Assembly (NCBI GenBank): GCA_015066005.1
Contig: SVPF01000003.1
Span: forward strand, 1 to 64,000
Source of the DNA: Oscillospiraceae bacterium
GTDB taxonomy: Bacteria > Bacillota > Clostridia > Oscillospirales > Acutalibacteraceae
Reading direction: 5' to 3'
Length of the DNA: 64,000 nucleotides
Each line of letters starts with the position of its first letter. Within the stretch, counting starts at the first letter, position 1. The notes under the pieces are model-generated. The model searched no databases. It was not told where the DNA came from and saw only the letters and a program-made list of their open reading frames with translations. The position numbers were made by a program, and so were the translations under genes. Positions 27,555 through 37,086 of this stretch are shown here, piece by piece.

Positions 27555-27582
27555 ATTATATCACTATTTTATTAAAAGTCAA
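27555..27582 (-). promoter_or_regulatory. Promoter of the asnS-asnA T-box transcript
   Basis: On the minus strand TTGACT (27577-27582) and TATAAT (27555-27560) are 16 bases apart, about 55 bases upstream of the T-box leader. Confidence 0.7.
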
Positions 27583-27600
27583 CACTTTCAACAATTTTCC

Positions 27601-28041
27601 TTATTTATCACTTACAAGTTCATTGTATTTTTCTTGTGTGATTTTATACTTACCATCAGCTTCATATACCTTAAATGGCTCATCATCAGAAATTTTCACA
27701 CCTATATCGCCATTAGGCATAAGATACAATGCAAAAGTTTTATCATTAACTGTAACATTAAAAAGCTTATTTGTTGGAAAAGACATTAGTTCGTGTAATT
27801 TGTCACTTGGATAATCACTTTTATAACGGTATTTTGCAAATGCCTCATATTCAGCTTTATCGAGTAAAATTTCAGGTATGGGACCGTCATCATTTATTAT
27901 GCAGGAATCAATACTTTCAAACGAAATCGCACCCATATCGAAAAGCAAAGAGCCTTCTTTAAAATCGGTATTTGCAGAAGCACAAGAACATAAAGCCAAT
28001 AATATAAAACAACAAATTATAATTGATAATGTTTTCTTCAT
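27601..28041 (-). CDS. Putative lipoprotein, unknown
   Basis: A 146-residue secreted protein with a signal peptide MKKTLSIIICCFILLALCSC ending in a lipobox (LCSC), so the Cys should be lipidated and the protein held on the outer face of the membrane. The rest is soluble and acidic (DYPSDKLHELMSFP, FNVTVNDKTFALYL, KITQEKYNELV). No domain is recognised. The start is ATG at 28041 after GGGTG; the track start 12 codons earlier lacks a ribosome site. It sits between engB and the asnS promoter. Confidence 0.65.
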   Translation of the reverse strand: MKKTLSIIICCFILLALCSCASANTDFKEGSLLFDMGAISFESIDSCIINDDGPIPEILLDKAEYEAFAKYRYKSDYPSDKLHELMSFPTNKLFNVTVNDKTFALYLMPNGDIGVKISDDEPFKVYEADGKYKITQEKYNELVSDK

Positions 28042-28069
28042 AATGAACACCCTTTTGTTTATTAATAGA

Positions 28070-28654
28070 TTAATCAACTAATCCCTCAATAATTTTCCTA
28101 ATCTTTTCCGCACCCTCAAAGTTATTAACGGTGAAAGGAATAATTTCGGTATCCTCTGCAAAATCGCCAAGCTCTTCCTTAATAAGCGCTAAACGGCTTT
28201 GGGTTTCGGTTTTGTTAAGCTTATCGGCCTTTGTTAAAATTACGGTAAATGGAAGACCGATTTGTGATAAAAAGTCGAGCATCCATAAATCAAAATCGGT
28301 CGCGGGATGGCGCATATCAATAAGCGAAAATACCATTTTTATATTGCGGTTAGACTTGAAATACCCCTCCATAAGCTCGCTCCAACGAAGCTTTTCGGCA
28401 TCGTTAACCTTAGCATAGCCGTAACCTGGTAGGTCTACAAGGCGGATATTGTCCACCTTGTAGAAATTGATTGTAATTGTTTTACCGGGTTTAGAGCTTA
28501 CACGCGCAATTGCTTTACGGCCTAAAACCTTGTTAATAAGCGAAGACTTACCAACGTTACTGCGACCACAAAAGCAAAATTCCGGCAAGGTGGACTGTTC
28601 TAACTGTTCAAAACGGCCAAAGGCCTTTTCAAACTGAGCATTGTTATAATTCAT
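28070..28654 (-). CDS. engB: Ribosome biogenesis GTPase EngB (YsxC/YihA)
   Basis: A GTPase needed for 50S subunit assembly. The 194-residue protein has G1 GRSNVGKSSLIN, the G2 threonine in GKTITINFY, G3 LVDLPGYGYAKV, and G4 TKADKL. It begins 11 bases after lon, a pairing (lon-ysxC) conserved in Firmicutes, including B. subtilis. The start follows GGAG. Full length. Confidence 0.95.
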   Translation of the reverse strand: MNYNNAQFEKAFGRFEQLEQSTLPEFCFCGRSNVGKSSLINKVLGRKAIARVSSKPGKTITINFYKVDNIRLVDLPGYGYAKVNDAEKLRWSELMEGYFKSNRNIKMVFSLIDMRHPATDFDLWMLDFLSQIGLPFTVILTKADKLNKTETQSRLALIKEELGDFAEDTEIIPFTVNNFEGAEKIRKIIEGLVD

Positions 28655-28665
28655 ATTTTTCTCCG

Positions 28666-31065
28666 TTAATTACTTACACGATTTACATTAGGTTTGGCTT
28701 CACTAAAATAAACCTTTTCGGTTTTTTCTTCACGCTTGTCACTTAAAAGCACACAATCAATAATTTGTGAAACATTGGTAACAGGCACAAATTTTACCTT
28801 TTCAAGTACAAGTGGGTCAACCTCATCCAAATCGGGTAAATTTTCTTTAGGAATATAAACGGTGTTAACACCGCCGCGGTATGCCGCCATTGCTTTTTCA
28901 CGAAGACCGCCGATAGCGGTAACGCGGCCGCGAAGGGTTACTTCGCCCGTCATTGCAACATCACGCTTGATTTTGCAGTCAGTAAGCGCCGAAACAAGTG
29001 CCGTTACCATTGTAACACCTGCTGAGGGACCGTCCTTTGGCACAGCAGCTTCGGTAGCGTGAATATGAATATCCTTATTCTTATAAAAAGAAGCATCAAT
29101 GTTAAATTTGTCAGCATTGGCACGAACATAGCTTACCGCTGTCTTGGCAGATTCCTTCATAACCTCACCCAACGAGCCTGTAAGCTCAATTTTGCCACTG
29201 CCTTCCATAACCGAAACCTCAAGCTGCATAATTTCGCCGCCAACAGCAGTCCAGGCAAGGCCGTTAATAATGCCAACCTCGTCCTGTGGTAAAATAACCT
29301 CGGGCTTATATTTACGCTTTCCGAGCATTTTTTCAACATCAGTATCTTTAATATTTATTTTGTCAATATTGCCTTCGGCTATCATTTTAGCAGACTTACG
29401 GCAAAGAGATGCTATCGCACGCTCAAGCTTTCTGACACCTGCTTCACGGGTGTAAAAATCAATTAATGAATAAAGCGCACTATCACTAAACTTAATTTGC
29501 TTTTTATCAAGACCGTGACGTGAGGTTTGTTTTGGAACAAGGTGCTTTTTAGCAATTTGAAGCTTTTCTTCCCTTGTGTAGCTTGCAATATCAATAACTT
29601 CCATACGGTCTAAAAGGGGTGCGGGAATTGTATCTGCCGTGTTAGCAGTAGCAATAAACACAGCACGGCTTAAATCGTAAGGAATTTCAATATAATGGTC
29701 AACAAAGGCGCTGTTTTGTTCGGCATCTAACACTTCAAGTAAAGCGGATGCAGGGTCACCCTTATAGTCATTACCAAGCTTGTCAACCTCATCAAGCAAA
29801 ATCAGTGGGTTACCGCTTCCCGACTGCTTTACAGCGTTAATAATTTTGCCGGGCATAGCACCCACATAGGTTTTTCTGTGTCCCCTGATTTCAGCCTCAT
29901 CTCTTACACCGCCAAGCGATATACGAGCAAATTTTCTGCCCATACATTCAGCAACGGTTTTTGCAATTGAGGTTTTACCGACACCTGGTGGACCGATAAG
30001 ACAAATAATTTGGCCCTTAAGGTCAGGCGCAAGGGTATAAACCGATAAAAGCTCAAGTATGCGGTCCTTAACCTTTTGCATACCGTAAATATCGCGGTCC
30101 AAAATTTTTGCTGCTCTTTTAATATCGTTATTGGTTTTGGTTACAGCATTCCAAGGAAGCTCAATACAGGTATCAAGATAATTGCGTTCAACCGTGCCCT
30201 CGTGCGAGCCTGACGGCATTTTTGCGAGCTTAAACACGTGCGAATGAAGCTTTTCTTTAACGCTATCATCAGCACAAAGTGAATCAATTTTGGTGTGATA
30301 AGCATCAATTTCATCTGCTTCATCATTACCGTAAAGCTCGGAATTGATTGCTTTTATTTGCTCACGCAAATAATATTCCTTTTGGTTTTCATCAATTGCC
30401 GCACGCGCTTTTGCATTGATTTTTTTATCAATTTCGTTAATTTCACGCTCTTTTTGAAGCATTTCAATTAAAATTTTAGCGCGGTTAGGAATGGAGGATT
30501 GCTCTAAAACATATTGCTTATCATCAAAGGGTACATTTACACCCGAAGCAACAGCATCACAAATATAGCCAAGGTCATCACTGTTTTCAACAATAACGGG
30601 CAAATCAGGTGTAACATTTATACCCGAAACAACATACTTTAAAAATTCGTTTCTGACACGCCTTAAAAGTGTTTCAATATAAACCGCACGGTTTAATAGG
30701 GGCTTGTCATTAACGGGCAAAATACTGCAAGCATAGCAGTTATCAAGCATTCTAAAATCGTAATGTCTTGCCCTGTAAAGACCTTCAACCAAAACCTTGG
30801 TTAAATCCTCCGAAACCTTTAAAATTTGCTTAACACGAACCACACAGCCAATTTCATACAAATCATCAGCCTCGGGCTCGTCAACATAAAAATTCTTTTG
30901 AGTAACTAAATAAATCAATTCGTTTCTTTCCATTGCGCGCCTTAAGGCGTTAATTGACCTTTTGCGGCCAACATCAAAGCTTAAGGTTGTTTTTGGAAAG
31001 GCAACCAGTCCCCTTAAGGGAATAACCAGCATTTGATTTATTCTTTCATTTTCGCTAACAGACAT
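28666..31065 (-). CDS. lon: ATP-dependent protease Lon
   Basis: A cytoplasmic AAA+ serine protease degrading damaged and regulatory proteins. The 799-residue protein has an N-terminal LON substrate domain (about 10-200), a coiled middle, the Walker A loop GPPGVGKTSIAKTV near residue 355, Walker B LILLDEVDKL, and the protease domain with catalytic Ser in PKDGPSAGVTM near 681 and Lys in GGLREKAMAA about 40 residues later. Length and motifs are standard. Follows AAGGAG; pairs with engB downstream. Confidence 0.97.
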   Translation of the reverse strand: MSVSENERINQMLVIPLRGLVAFPKTTLSFDVGRKRSINALRRAMERNELIYLVTQKNFYVDEPEADDLYEIGCVVRVKQILKVSEDLTKVLVEGLYRARHYDFRMLDNCYACSILPVNDKPLLNRAVYIETLLRRVRNEFLKYVVSGINVTPDLPVIVENSDDLGYICDAVASGVNVPFDDKQYVLEQSSIPNRAKILIEMLQKEREINEIDKKINAKARAAIDENQKEYYLREQIKAINSELYGNDEADEIDAYHTKIDSLCADDSVKEKLHSHVFKLAKMPSGSHEGTVERNYLDTCIELPWNAVTKTNNDIKRAAKILDRDIYGMQKVKDRILELLSVYTLAPDLKGQIICLIGPPGVGKTSIAKTVAECMGRKFARISLGGVRDEAEIRGHRKTYVGAMPGKIINAVKQSGSGNPLILLDEVDKLGNDYKGDPASALLEVLDAEQNSAFVDHYIEIPYDLSRAVFIATANTADTIPAPLLDRMEVIDIASYTREEKLQIAKKHLVPKQTSRHGLDKKQIKFSDSALYSLIDFYTREAGVRKLERAIASLCRKSAKMIAEGNIDKINIKDTDVEKMLGKRKYKPEVILPQDEVGIINGLAWTAVGGEIMQLEVSVMEGSGKIELTGSLGEVMKESAKTAVSYVRANADKFNIDASFYKNKDIHIHATEAAVPKDGPSAGVTMVTALVSALTDCKIKRDVAMTGEVTLRGRVTAIGGLREKAMAAYRGGVNTVYIPKENLPDLDEVDPLVLEKVKFVPVTNVSQIIDCVLLSDKREEKTEKVYFSEAKPNVNRVSN

Positions 31066-31074
31066 TTTTTCTCC

Positions 31075-31677
31075 TTATTTCCAGGAATTAGTTTTATACA
31101 TTGCGGTGGCGTAAAGCTCGCCCTCTTGGAAGACAAACACAACGGTTTTTTCTTCAATCTCAGTAGTTAAGGCTGTGCCGCTAGATAAATAATCGGCAAA
31201 AAAGATACTGCCCTCGGTAATATCGGTTTCGGTAAATTCAATGCTTGCCATAGCATTTTTAACCTCGTAAATAAAGGTGCCCATTTTAAATCCAAAGGCA
31301 TCACCAAAGGTTACAATGCAGGAAATACCCTTTTTTTCTTCGGCTTTTTTATATAAATAATATTTACTGCCGTTATCCAAAAGAACATAATCGCCCTCAT
31401 CACTAACATTGAAGTAAATTTCTTCTTGATAATGGTCGTGGTCATGGTCGGCACTGTTGTGTGGATCATTTGATAAAAATTCATCATATTCAGCCTGTAA
31501 TTCAGACTGAACCTTATCACATTTAGTGCCCAGCTTATATGGCATTTCAGGTATTTGACCAAGACCCACATAATAATCCAAATCAACCTTATCGTTTGTT
31601 TTCTTGCTTTTTTCACCACAAGCAGCAAATGAAAGGGTTAAAAGTAAACACAGTAAAAATGCAAATAATTTTTTCAT
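31075..31677 (-). CDS. Putative lipoprotein with His-Asp-rich patch
   Basis: A 200-residue secreted protein. The signal peptide MKKLFAFLLCLLLTLSFAAC ends in lipobox FAAC. In the first half lies a short metal-binding-like patch, SADHDHDHYQEE; the rest is acidic with beta-strand-like stretches (EEIYFNVSDEGDYVLLDNGSKYYLYKK, KTVVFVFQEGELYATAMY). I do not recognise a family. It lies between pncB and lon with spacings of 12 and 9 bases, so it is probably cotranscribed with them. A role in metal handling is conjecture. Confidence 0.6.
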   Translation of the reverse strand: MKKLFAFLLCLLLTLSFAACGEKSKKTNDKVDLDYYVGLGQIPEMPYKLGTKCDKVQSELQAEYDEFLSNDPHNSADHDHDHYQEEIYFNVSDEGDYVLLDNGSKYYLYKKAEEKKGISCIVTFGDAFGFKMGTFIYEVKNAMASIEFTETDITEGSIFFADYLSSGTALTTEIEEKTVVFVFQEGELYATAMYKTNSWK

Positions 31678-31689
31678 AAAATCACCAAA

Positions 31690-33138
31690 TCAGTTTTTAT
31701 TTAACTTCCTTAAAAGGTCATTTCTCAAATTCCATAAATCTTCCGAAAGGTCAACATAATATGCGTGGGGATTTTCAAAACGTTTAACCTCATCCCACAT
31801 AGAATCAACCTGTTCCTTACAATAAGCCGCAATTTCAGAAACCGAAGGACTTTCATAAACCTGCCTTCCCTTTTCAAAAATTTTAACCTGAAGCTTTTTA
31901 GCAACAAAGTTTGTAACAACCTTGCGCTTCCAGGTGTGAACAGGGTCAAAAATTTCGTAAGGCTCGGTGCTGTCAATTTTTTCGTAATTTAAAGTAATTA
32001 CATCGGCAATAGCCTTGCCTGTATCCTTATCATAAAGGCGCCACGGAATTTTAATACCGGGTAAGGTGATTTTAGCGGTATTCTCGCTAATTTTAATTTT
32101 GGGAATAACCTCGCCGTTCTTTTCCAAAGCGGCAAGCTTATAAACACCGCCGAAAACAGCCTCGCTTGAAGCGGTAATAAGGCGTTCACCTACACCGTAG
32201 GAATCAACCTTAGCGCCTTGCGCTATCATATCGCGTATAAGGTGCTCGTCCAACGAGTTTGAAACACAAATCTTACAGTCACTATAGCCTGCATCATCAA
32301 GCATTTTACGGGCTTTTTTAGAAAGATATGTAATATCGCCACTGTCAATACGAATACCTACAGGGCGCTTGCCAAGCGGTTTTAAAACTTCATCAAAAAC
32401 CTTAATTGCATTAGGAATACCCGATTTTAAAACATTGTAGGTATCAACCAGCAATAGACAGCTATCGGGATATTTTTCGGCATAGGTTTTAAAGGCGGTA
32501 TATTCATCCTTAAAAAGCTGTACCCAGCTGTGTGCCATTGTGCCTGATGCTTTAACCCCAAAATCCTTAGCGGTTAAAACGCAAGAGGTACCAACAGCGC
32601 CGCCTATAATTGCCGCACGGGCGCCGTAATATGAAGCACCGCTTCCGTGCGCACGGCGTGCGCCGAATTCCATAACAGGCTTACCCTGAGCAGCACGAAC
32701 AATACGGTTAGCCTTTGTGGCAATAAGTGACTGGTGGTTAATTGTAACAAGCAGCATTGTTTCAAGCATTAAAGCCTGCATTGCATTACCTCTTACGGTA
32801 ACAATAGGCTCGTGTGGGAAAATAACCGTACCCTCAGGTACTGCCCAAACATCACAGTCGAACTTAAAATCCTTAAGATAATCAATAAATTCATCACAAA
32901 AAAGATTAAGTGACTTTAAGTATTCAATATCCTCATCATCAAAATGCAAATCGTTCATATATTCGATTAACTGCTCAACGCCCGCCATAATGGCATAACC
33001 GCCCTTGTCGGGCACACGGCGGAAGAACATATCAAAATATGTAACGGTATCACGCATATCGCTTGTAAAAATACCGTTTGCCATTGTCATTTCGTAAAGG
33101 TCCATCAGCATTGTTAAATTTAAACTTTTATTTTTCAT
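31690..33138 (-). CDS. pncB: Nicotinate phosphoribosyltransferase
   Basis: Salvages nicotinate to nicotinate mononucleotide for NAD synthesis. The 482-residue protein has the N-terminal LTMLMDLYEMTMANGIF, FGARRAHG with the active-site His, AHSWVQLF, VDTYNVLKSGI, and the phosphate-site GIRIDSGDI. The start is ATG at 33138 after AAGGTG; the track start at 33171 overlaps the argS end in another frame. NadD (at 46793-47380) supplies a later step of the same pathway. Confidence 0.95.
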   Translation of the reverse strand: MKNKSLNLTMLMDLYEMTMANGIFTSDMRDTVTYFDMFFRRVPDKGGYAIMAGVEQLIEYMNDLHFDDEDIEYLKSLNLFCDEFIDYLKDFKFDCDVWAVPEGTVIFPHEPIVTVRGNAMQALMLETMLLVTINHQSLIATKANRIVRAAQGKPVMEFGARRAHGSGASYYGARAAIIGGAVGTSCVLTAKDFGVKASGTMAHSWVQLFKDEYTAFKTYAEKYPDSCLLLVDTYNVLKSGIPNAIKVFDEVLKPLGKRPVGIRIDSGDITYLSKKARKMLDDAGYSDCKICVSNSLDEHLIRDMIAQGAKVDSYGVGERLITASSEAVFGGVYKLAALEKNGEVIPKIKISENTAKITLPGIKIPWRLYDKDTGKAIADVITLNYEKIDSTEPYEIFDPVHTWKRKVVTNFVAKKLQVKIFEKGRQVYESPSVSEIAAYCKEQVDSMWDEVKRFENPHAYYVDLSEDLWNLRNDLLRKLNKN

Positions 33139-33148
33139 TTTAATCACC

Positions 33149-34837
33149 TTACATCTTTTCGGGAGCATCAATTTTCATAAGATTTAAAACATTTTTAATT
33201 GTAACTGCCGTTGCGGCACAAAGTGAAAGACGTGCCTGTGTTAATTTTTCATCCTCACCCTTTACCCTGCAGGCAGAATAGAATTTATGGAATTTTGTTG
33301 CAAGCTCCTGCACATAGTGGGTAATTTTTGCAGGGTCGTAAGCCTTAGCTGAAGCAATAATTTCATCAGTAAGGGCGGCGATGTGTAAAATAAGCTCACG
33401 TTCCTCGGAGGCGGTTAATAGCATAAGCTCATCCACAGAAGCAGGGTTATTCTTAATTCCCTCACCCTCTAAGTTGCGAAGAATACTGCAAATACGGGCG
33501 TAAGCGTACTGAACATAGTAAACAGGGTTTGAGTTTGATTCGTTTACAGCTAAGTCCAAATCAAAATCAAAATGGCTGTTAGGCTCACGCAAATTAAAGA
33601 AGAAGCGTGCCGCATCAATCGGAACCTCATCCAAAAGGGTTACAAGGGTAATAGCCTTACCCGAACGCTTAGAAGCCTTAATAACCTCGCCGTCACGAAC
33701 AAGTCGAACCATTTGCATAAGCACAACGTCCAAGCGGTCAGCATCTACACCAAGTGCTGTTAAAGCGGCTTTAAGGCGCGGAACATAACCGTGGTGGTCA
33801 GCACCTAAAATGTCAATAGCCTTGTCAAAATTACGGGTTACAAGCTTATTGTAGTGGTAAGCAATATCGGGCACAACATAGGTAGGAACACCGTTTGCAC
33901 GAACAAGAACAAAGTCCTTATCGCAGCCGAATTCAGTAGCCTTAAACCATAAAGCCTCCTCATTTTCATAGGTGTAACCGCTTTGCTTTAAAAGCTCAAT
34001 AATACGTGTGGTTTCACCGTTGTTATGAAGGGTGCTTTCCTTAAACCAGGTGTCATACTTAATGCGGTATTTGCCAAGGTCATCCTCAAGACCCTGAATA
34101 TTCTTAGGAAGTGCAAATTCAACAAGGGCTGCTCTACGCTCGGTTTCAGCCTTTTCTACAAAGCAATCCCCGTGAATTTCAGCAAAGGCTTTTGCATGGT
34201 TAACAATGTCTTCGCCGTGGTAGCTGTCTTCAGGCATTTCAATGCCTTCCTTATAAAGCTGTAAATACCTTAAATCAAGCGATAAGGCAAACTTGTTAAT
34301 TTGGTTGCCTGCATCATTTATATAAAATTCACGCTCGGTGTAATAGCCTGCGGCATCCATAACAGCGGCAAGACAGTCACCCAAAGCGCCACCACGCGCA
34401 TTACCGATGTGCATAGGACCTGTGGGATTTGCCGAAACAAACTCGACAAGTACACGCTTGCCTTCACCAAAATTGCTGCGGCCGTAAGCTTCACCCTTGT
34501 TTTCAACATCTAAAACAATGTCGGCATAATATTTTTGCGATAAATAAAAATTGATAAAGCCGGGACCTGCAATTTCGTACTTTTCAATATAGGTTCCTTC
34601 AAAATCAGCATTAGCCATCAAAATTTCGGCAATTTGGCGGGGTGCCTTTTTAAAAAGACGCGACCATACCATTGCGGCATTAACGGCATAGTCACCGTTT
34701 GCGCGGTCCTTCGGTACCTCAATTGTAAAATCGCGAAGCTCGGCGCTTTCCAAAACACCGTCACTTATCGCTTTATTTGCAGCACCGAAAATTAAATTTT
34801 TAATTTGTTCCTTTGCATTTGCTACTACGATAGACAT
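33149..34837 (-). CDS. argS: Arginine-tRNA ligase ArgS
   Basis: A class I synthetase charging tRNA-Arg. The 562-residue protein has the Arg-specific N-terminal domain, the HIGH box in SANPTGPMHIGNARGGALGD near residue 125, VYVDDAGNQI-like EFYINDAGNQINK, and a C-terminal anticodon-binding helix domain. As in many ArgS, the KMSKS loop is degenerate (KASKRSGKAITL). It starts directly at the stop of the YwiB-like gene, matching the ywiB-argS order of B. subtilis. Confidence 0.96.
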   Translation of the reverse strand: MSIVVANAKEQIKNLIFGAANKAISDGVLESAELRDFTIEVPKDRANGDYAVNAAMVWSRLFKKAPRQIAEILMANADFEGTYIEKYEIAGPGFINFYLSQKYYADIVLDVENKGEAYGRSNFGEGKRVLVEFVSANPTGPMHIGNARGGALGDCLAAVMDAAGYYTEREFYINDAGNQINKFALSLDLRYLQLYKEGIEMPEDSYHGEDIVNHAKAFAEIHGDCFVEKAETERRAALVEFALPKNIQGLEDDLGKYRIKYDTWFKESTLHNNGETTRIIELLKQSGYTYENEEALWFKATEFGCDKDFVLVRANGVPTYVVPDIAYHYNKLVTRNFDKAIDILGADHHGYVPRLKAALTALGVDADRLDVVLMQMVRLVRDGEVIKASKRSGKAITLVTLLDEVPIDAARFFFNLREPNSHFDFDLDLAVNESNSNPVYYVQYAYARICSILRNLEGEGIKNNPASVDELMLLTASEERELILHIAALTDEIIASAKAYDPAKITHYVQELATKFHKFYSACRVKGEDEKLTQARLSLCAATAVTIKNVLNLMKIDAPEKM

Positions 34838-35266
34838 TTAATTAACCTCTCTAACAGAAATATTAACTTTATTACGGCTTAAAAGCTTTGCATCAGCATC
34901 AATAAGATAAGTAATTGCAACGCTTCCGCCATTTTCATTTAAATTGGATAAAACCTTTTCACCAAAAATGCCAAGTAATAAATCCCCAACGGGTGTAGAA
35001 TAAAAACAGCTTGTTCTTACCCCTTTTTCAATTACCATTCGGCTGTTATATGAACCCTTACGTTGTAAAACAACAGTATTATCGGGCTTAACATACAAGG
35101 TAGTTTTAATCTGCCCTTCAACATCTAAAAGACCGCTTTCATCATAGCTGATAAAATAGCTTCCATCCTTCATACCGAAGCGCCCGTCGGTTGAAAATTC
35201 AATAGAATCACTTTGACCGTCAAGCGACTGCTCGGTTTTAATTTCAATAATTACATCCTTAATCAT
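34838..35266 (-). CDS. DUF1934 (YwiB-like) beta-barrel protein
   Basis: A 142-residue protein of the DUF1934/YwiB family, a small calycin-like barrel of unknown role. Visible strands include DGSYFISYDESGLLDVEGQIKTTLYVKPDNTVVLQRKGSYNS-type hairpins and a late GGSVAITYLIDADAKLL. It overlaps the murI stop by four bases (ATGA) and abuts argS, the conserved neighbour of ywiB in Firmicutes, which supports the call. No catalytic residues can be named. Confidence 0.8.
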   Translation of the reverse strand: MIKDVIIEIKTEQSLDGQSDSIEFSTDGRFGMKDGSYFISYDESGLLDVEGQIKTTLYVKPDNTVVLQRKGSYNSRMVIEKGVRTSCFYSTPVGDLLLGIFGEKVLSNLNENGGSVAITYLIDADAKLLSRNKVNISVREVN

Positions 35267-36081
35267 AAATTGTTAATATCAACCTTTTGAACTTTATTAC
35301 CGTCAACATCACGGCCAAGCAAAATTGAAGCTTGCTTTACAAACGAATCGGGCTTATCGCTTACATAAAAGCTGTGCTCGCCCTCTTTATCAGAATTATT
35401 TTCAATTCCCTGCTCGTTTAAAAATTGATTAACAGCCTCGGCCGTGGCAACACCTGCGTTTATAAGGGTTACGCTGTCACCCAAAATTTTTTCAATAGCC
35501 TCACTTAAAATTGGGTAATGGGTACAGCCCAAAATTAAGGTATCAGCCCCAAATTCAAAAACAGGCTTTAAATAACGGCTTACCGTTTCAAGCACAACAA
35601 TATCATCCGATGAATACCAGCCCTCTTCAACAAGGGGGACAAACAATGTACAGCTTTGGTTTAAAACCTTAGCATTTGGCATCAGACTTAAAATTTCCTT
35701 TTCATGCTGTCGGCTTTTTACTGTCGCATTTGTGCCAATTACAGCAATTTTACCGTTTTTTGTTGCCCTTACTGCAGCTTTAGCCGCATGGGAAACAACC
35801 TCAAAAAAAGGAACGGGCAATTCGTCAGCAGTGTCAGCCGCAACGCTTGATACCGTGCCGCATGCCGCAATTATAAGCTTAACATCACGGCTAAGCAAAA
35901 AGCGTTCATCCTGCCTTGCATACTTTTTAATAGTTTCAACACTTCTGGTGCCGTAAGGCACACGACCTGTATCACCAAAATATATAATATCCTCATTCGG
36001 TAAGGTGTTAAACAGCTCACGAACGACCGTTAAACCGCCTAAACCTGAATCAAACACGCCAATTGCTCGATTATCGGACAC
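35263..36081 (-). CDS. murI: Glutamate racemase MurI
   Basis: Makes D-glutamate for peptidoglycan. The 272-residue protein opens IGVFDSGLGGLTVVREL and carries both catalytic cysteines: IAACGTVSSVA near residue 72 and LILGCTHYP near 185. The start is GTG at 36081, eight bases after AAGGAG. First gene of murI-ywiB-argS. Full length. Confidence 0.95.
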   Translation of the reverse strand: MSDNRAIGVFDSGLGGLTVVRELFNTLPNEDIIYFGDTGRVPYGTRSVETIKKYARQDERFLLSRDVKLIIAACGTVSSVAADTADELPVPFFEVVSHAAKAAVRATKNGKIAVIGTNATVKSRQHEKEILSLMPNAKVLNQSCTLFVPLVEEGWYSSDDIVVLETVSRYLKPVFEFGADTLILGCTHYPILSEAIEKILGDSVTLINAGVATAEAVNQFLNEQGIENNSDKEGEHSFYVSDKPDSFVKQASILLGRDVDGNKVQKVDINNL

Positions 36082-36153
36082 AATAGCATCTCCTTACATA
36101 GATATTCAATTTATCATACCATATTTTACTTATATAATCAATATTTAAATGCA

Positions 36154-36182
36154 AAAAACGCCCGATTTTCTCGAGCGTTTTT
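36154..36182 (-). terminator. Terminator after xerD-like gene
   Basis: On the minus strand AAAAACGCTCGA and TCGGGCGTTTTT form a 12-bp stem (one G-T wobble) with loop GAAAA, followed by T residues. It overlaps the recombinase stop codon and separates it from murI. Confidence 0.85.
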
Positions 36183-37068
36183 ACTTTGCAAGCGGATGAA
36201 ACTTAGCATAATTAGATGTATATTTGTTTTTTATGTATTGCGCATAAATTTGTGTCGATGAAATATCGCTATGGCCAAGCATTTCTTTAATGTCCTGAAG
36301 CCGTGCACCGTTTTCAAGCAAATGAGCCGCAAAGCTATGACGAAGAGTATGGGGTGTGATTTCCTCCTTAATACCCGCTTCGGCCGCATAATGCTTTATG
36401 AGCTTCCAAAAGCCTTGCCGTGACATTGGTGCGCCGTTCATATTGGTAAACAGCTTGTCCTGTTCAACTTCCAAAACAATTGCGGGACGGACATTTAGAA
36501 GATATTCCGTAACCGATTTTACAGCTGCAGGATAAATCGGAATAATTCGTTCCTTTTTACCGTTTCTTAAATGCAAAATTCCAAGCTGTAAATTAAAATC
36601 ATTAACACTTAGCTCTAAAAGCTCAGAAACCTTAATGCCTGTTGCGTATAAAAGCTCAAGCATTGCTTTATCACGAATAGATTTATAATCATCCCCCGAA
36701 GGCTGTGATAAAAGTAAAACAACATCCGATGCATCTAACACACCGGGAAGCTTTTTAGAAACCTTGTTTTTAGCTGCCGCTAAAACCGGATTTTCGTTAA
36801 CAATACCAATGCTTATAAGGAACCTGAAAAAAGCGCGGATTGACGCTGTAATTCTTGCCTTGGTGGCGTCGGATTTTTTCTCATTAGTGAGATATTCAAG
36901 ATAACTGTTAATTGTAGCGGTTTTTACTTTTTGAACGGAATTAATTTTTAAAGAGGAGCAAAAATCGGAAAACTGAAGCAAATCGCGAACATAGGATTCA
37001 ACGGTATTTTTAGAAGATTTTTTATCAACAATTAAATACTGCTTAAACGCTTCAATTTGCTTTTTCAT
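36181..37068 (-). CDS. XerD-like tyrosine recombinase, Arg I replaced by Lys
   Basis: A 295-residue Xer-type recombinase, the family that resolves chromosome dimers at dif. It has the SAM-like N-terminal domain (FKQYLIVDKKSSKNTVESYVRDL) and the catalytic domain with HTLRHSFAAHLLENG, LGHSDISSTQIYAQY (His and nucleophile Tyr) and the beta-hairpin Lys in NGKKERIIP. The first catalytic Arg, normally in ATGLRVSEL, is Lys here (ATGIKVSEL). It lies 18 bases after spoIIM, matching the spoIIM/xerD (ripX) neighbourhood of B. subtilis, so it is most likely the chromosomal XerD rather than a phage integrase. Whether the Lys supports catalysis is unknown. Confidence 0.85.
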   Translation of the reverse strand: MKKQIEAFKQYLIVDKKSSKNTVESYVRDLLQFSDFCSSLKINSVQKVKTATINSYLEYLTNEKKSDATKARITASIRAFFRFLISIGIVNENPVLAAAKNKVSKKLPGVLDASDVVLLLSQPSGDDYKSIRDKAMLELLYATGIKVSELLELSVNDFNLQLGILHLRNGKKERIIPIYPAAVKSVTEYLLNVRPAIVLEVEQDKLFTNMNGAPMSRQGFWKLIKHYAAEAGIKEEITPHTLRHSFAAHLLENGARLQDIKEMLGHSDISSTQIYAQYIKNKYTSNYAKFHPLAK

Positions 37069-37086
37069 TTTTGCACCTCCTAAAAT

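Noticed and set aside
33149-34837. Defective ArgS because KMSKS is degenerate
   Set aside because: Many functional bacterial ArgS enzymes lack a canonical KMSKS; the rest is intact.
36181-37068. Phage or transposon integrase reading of the tyrosine recombinase
   Set aside because: Sequence and the spoIIM neighbour point to the chromosomal XerD; no phage genes, att repeats or composition shift are seen.
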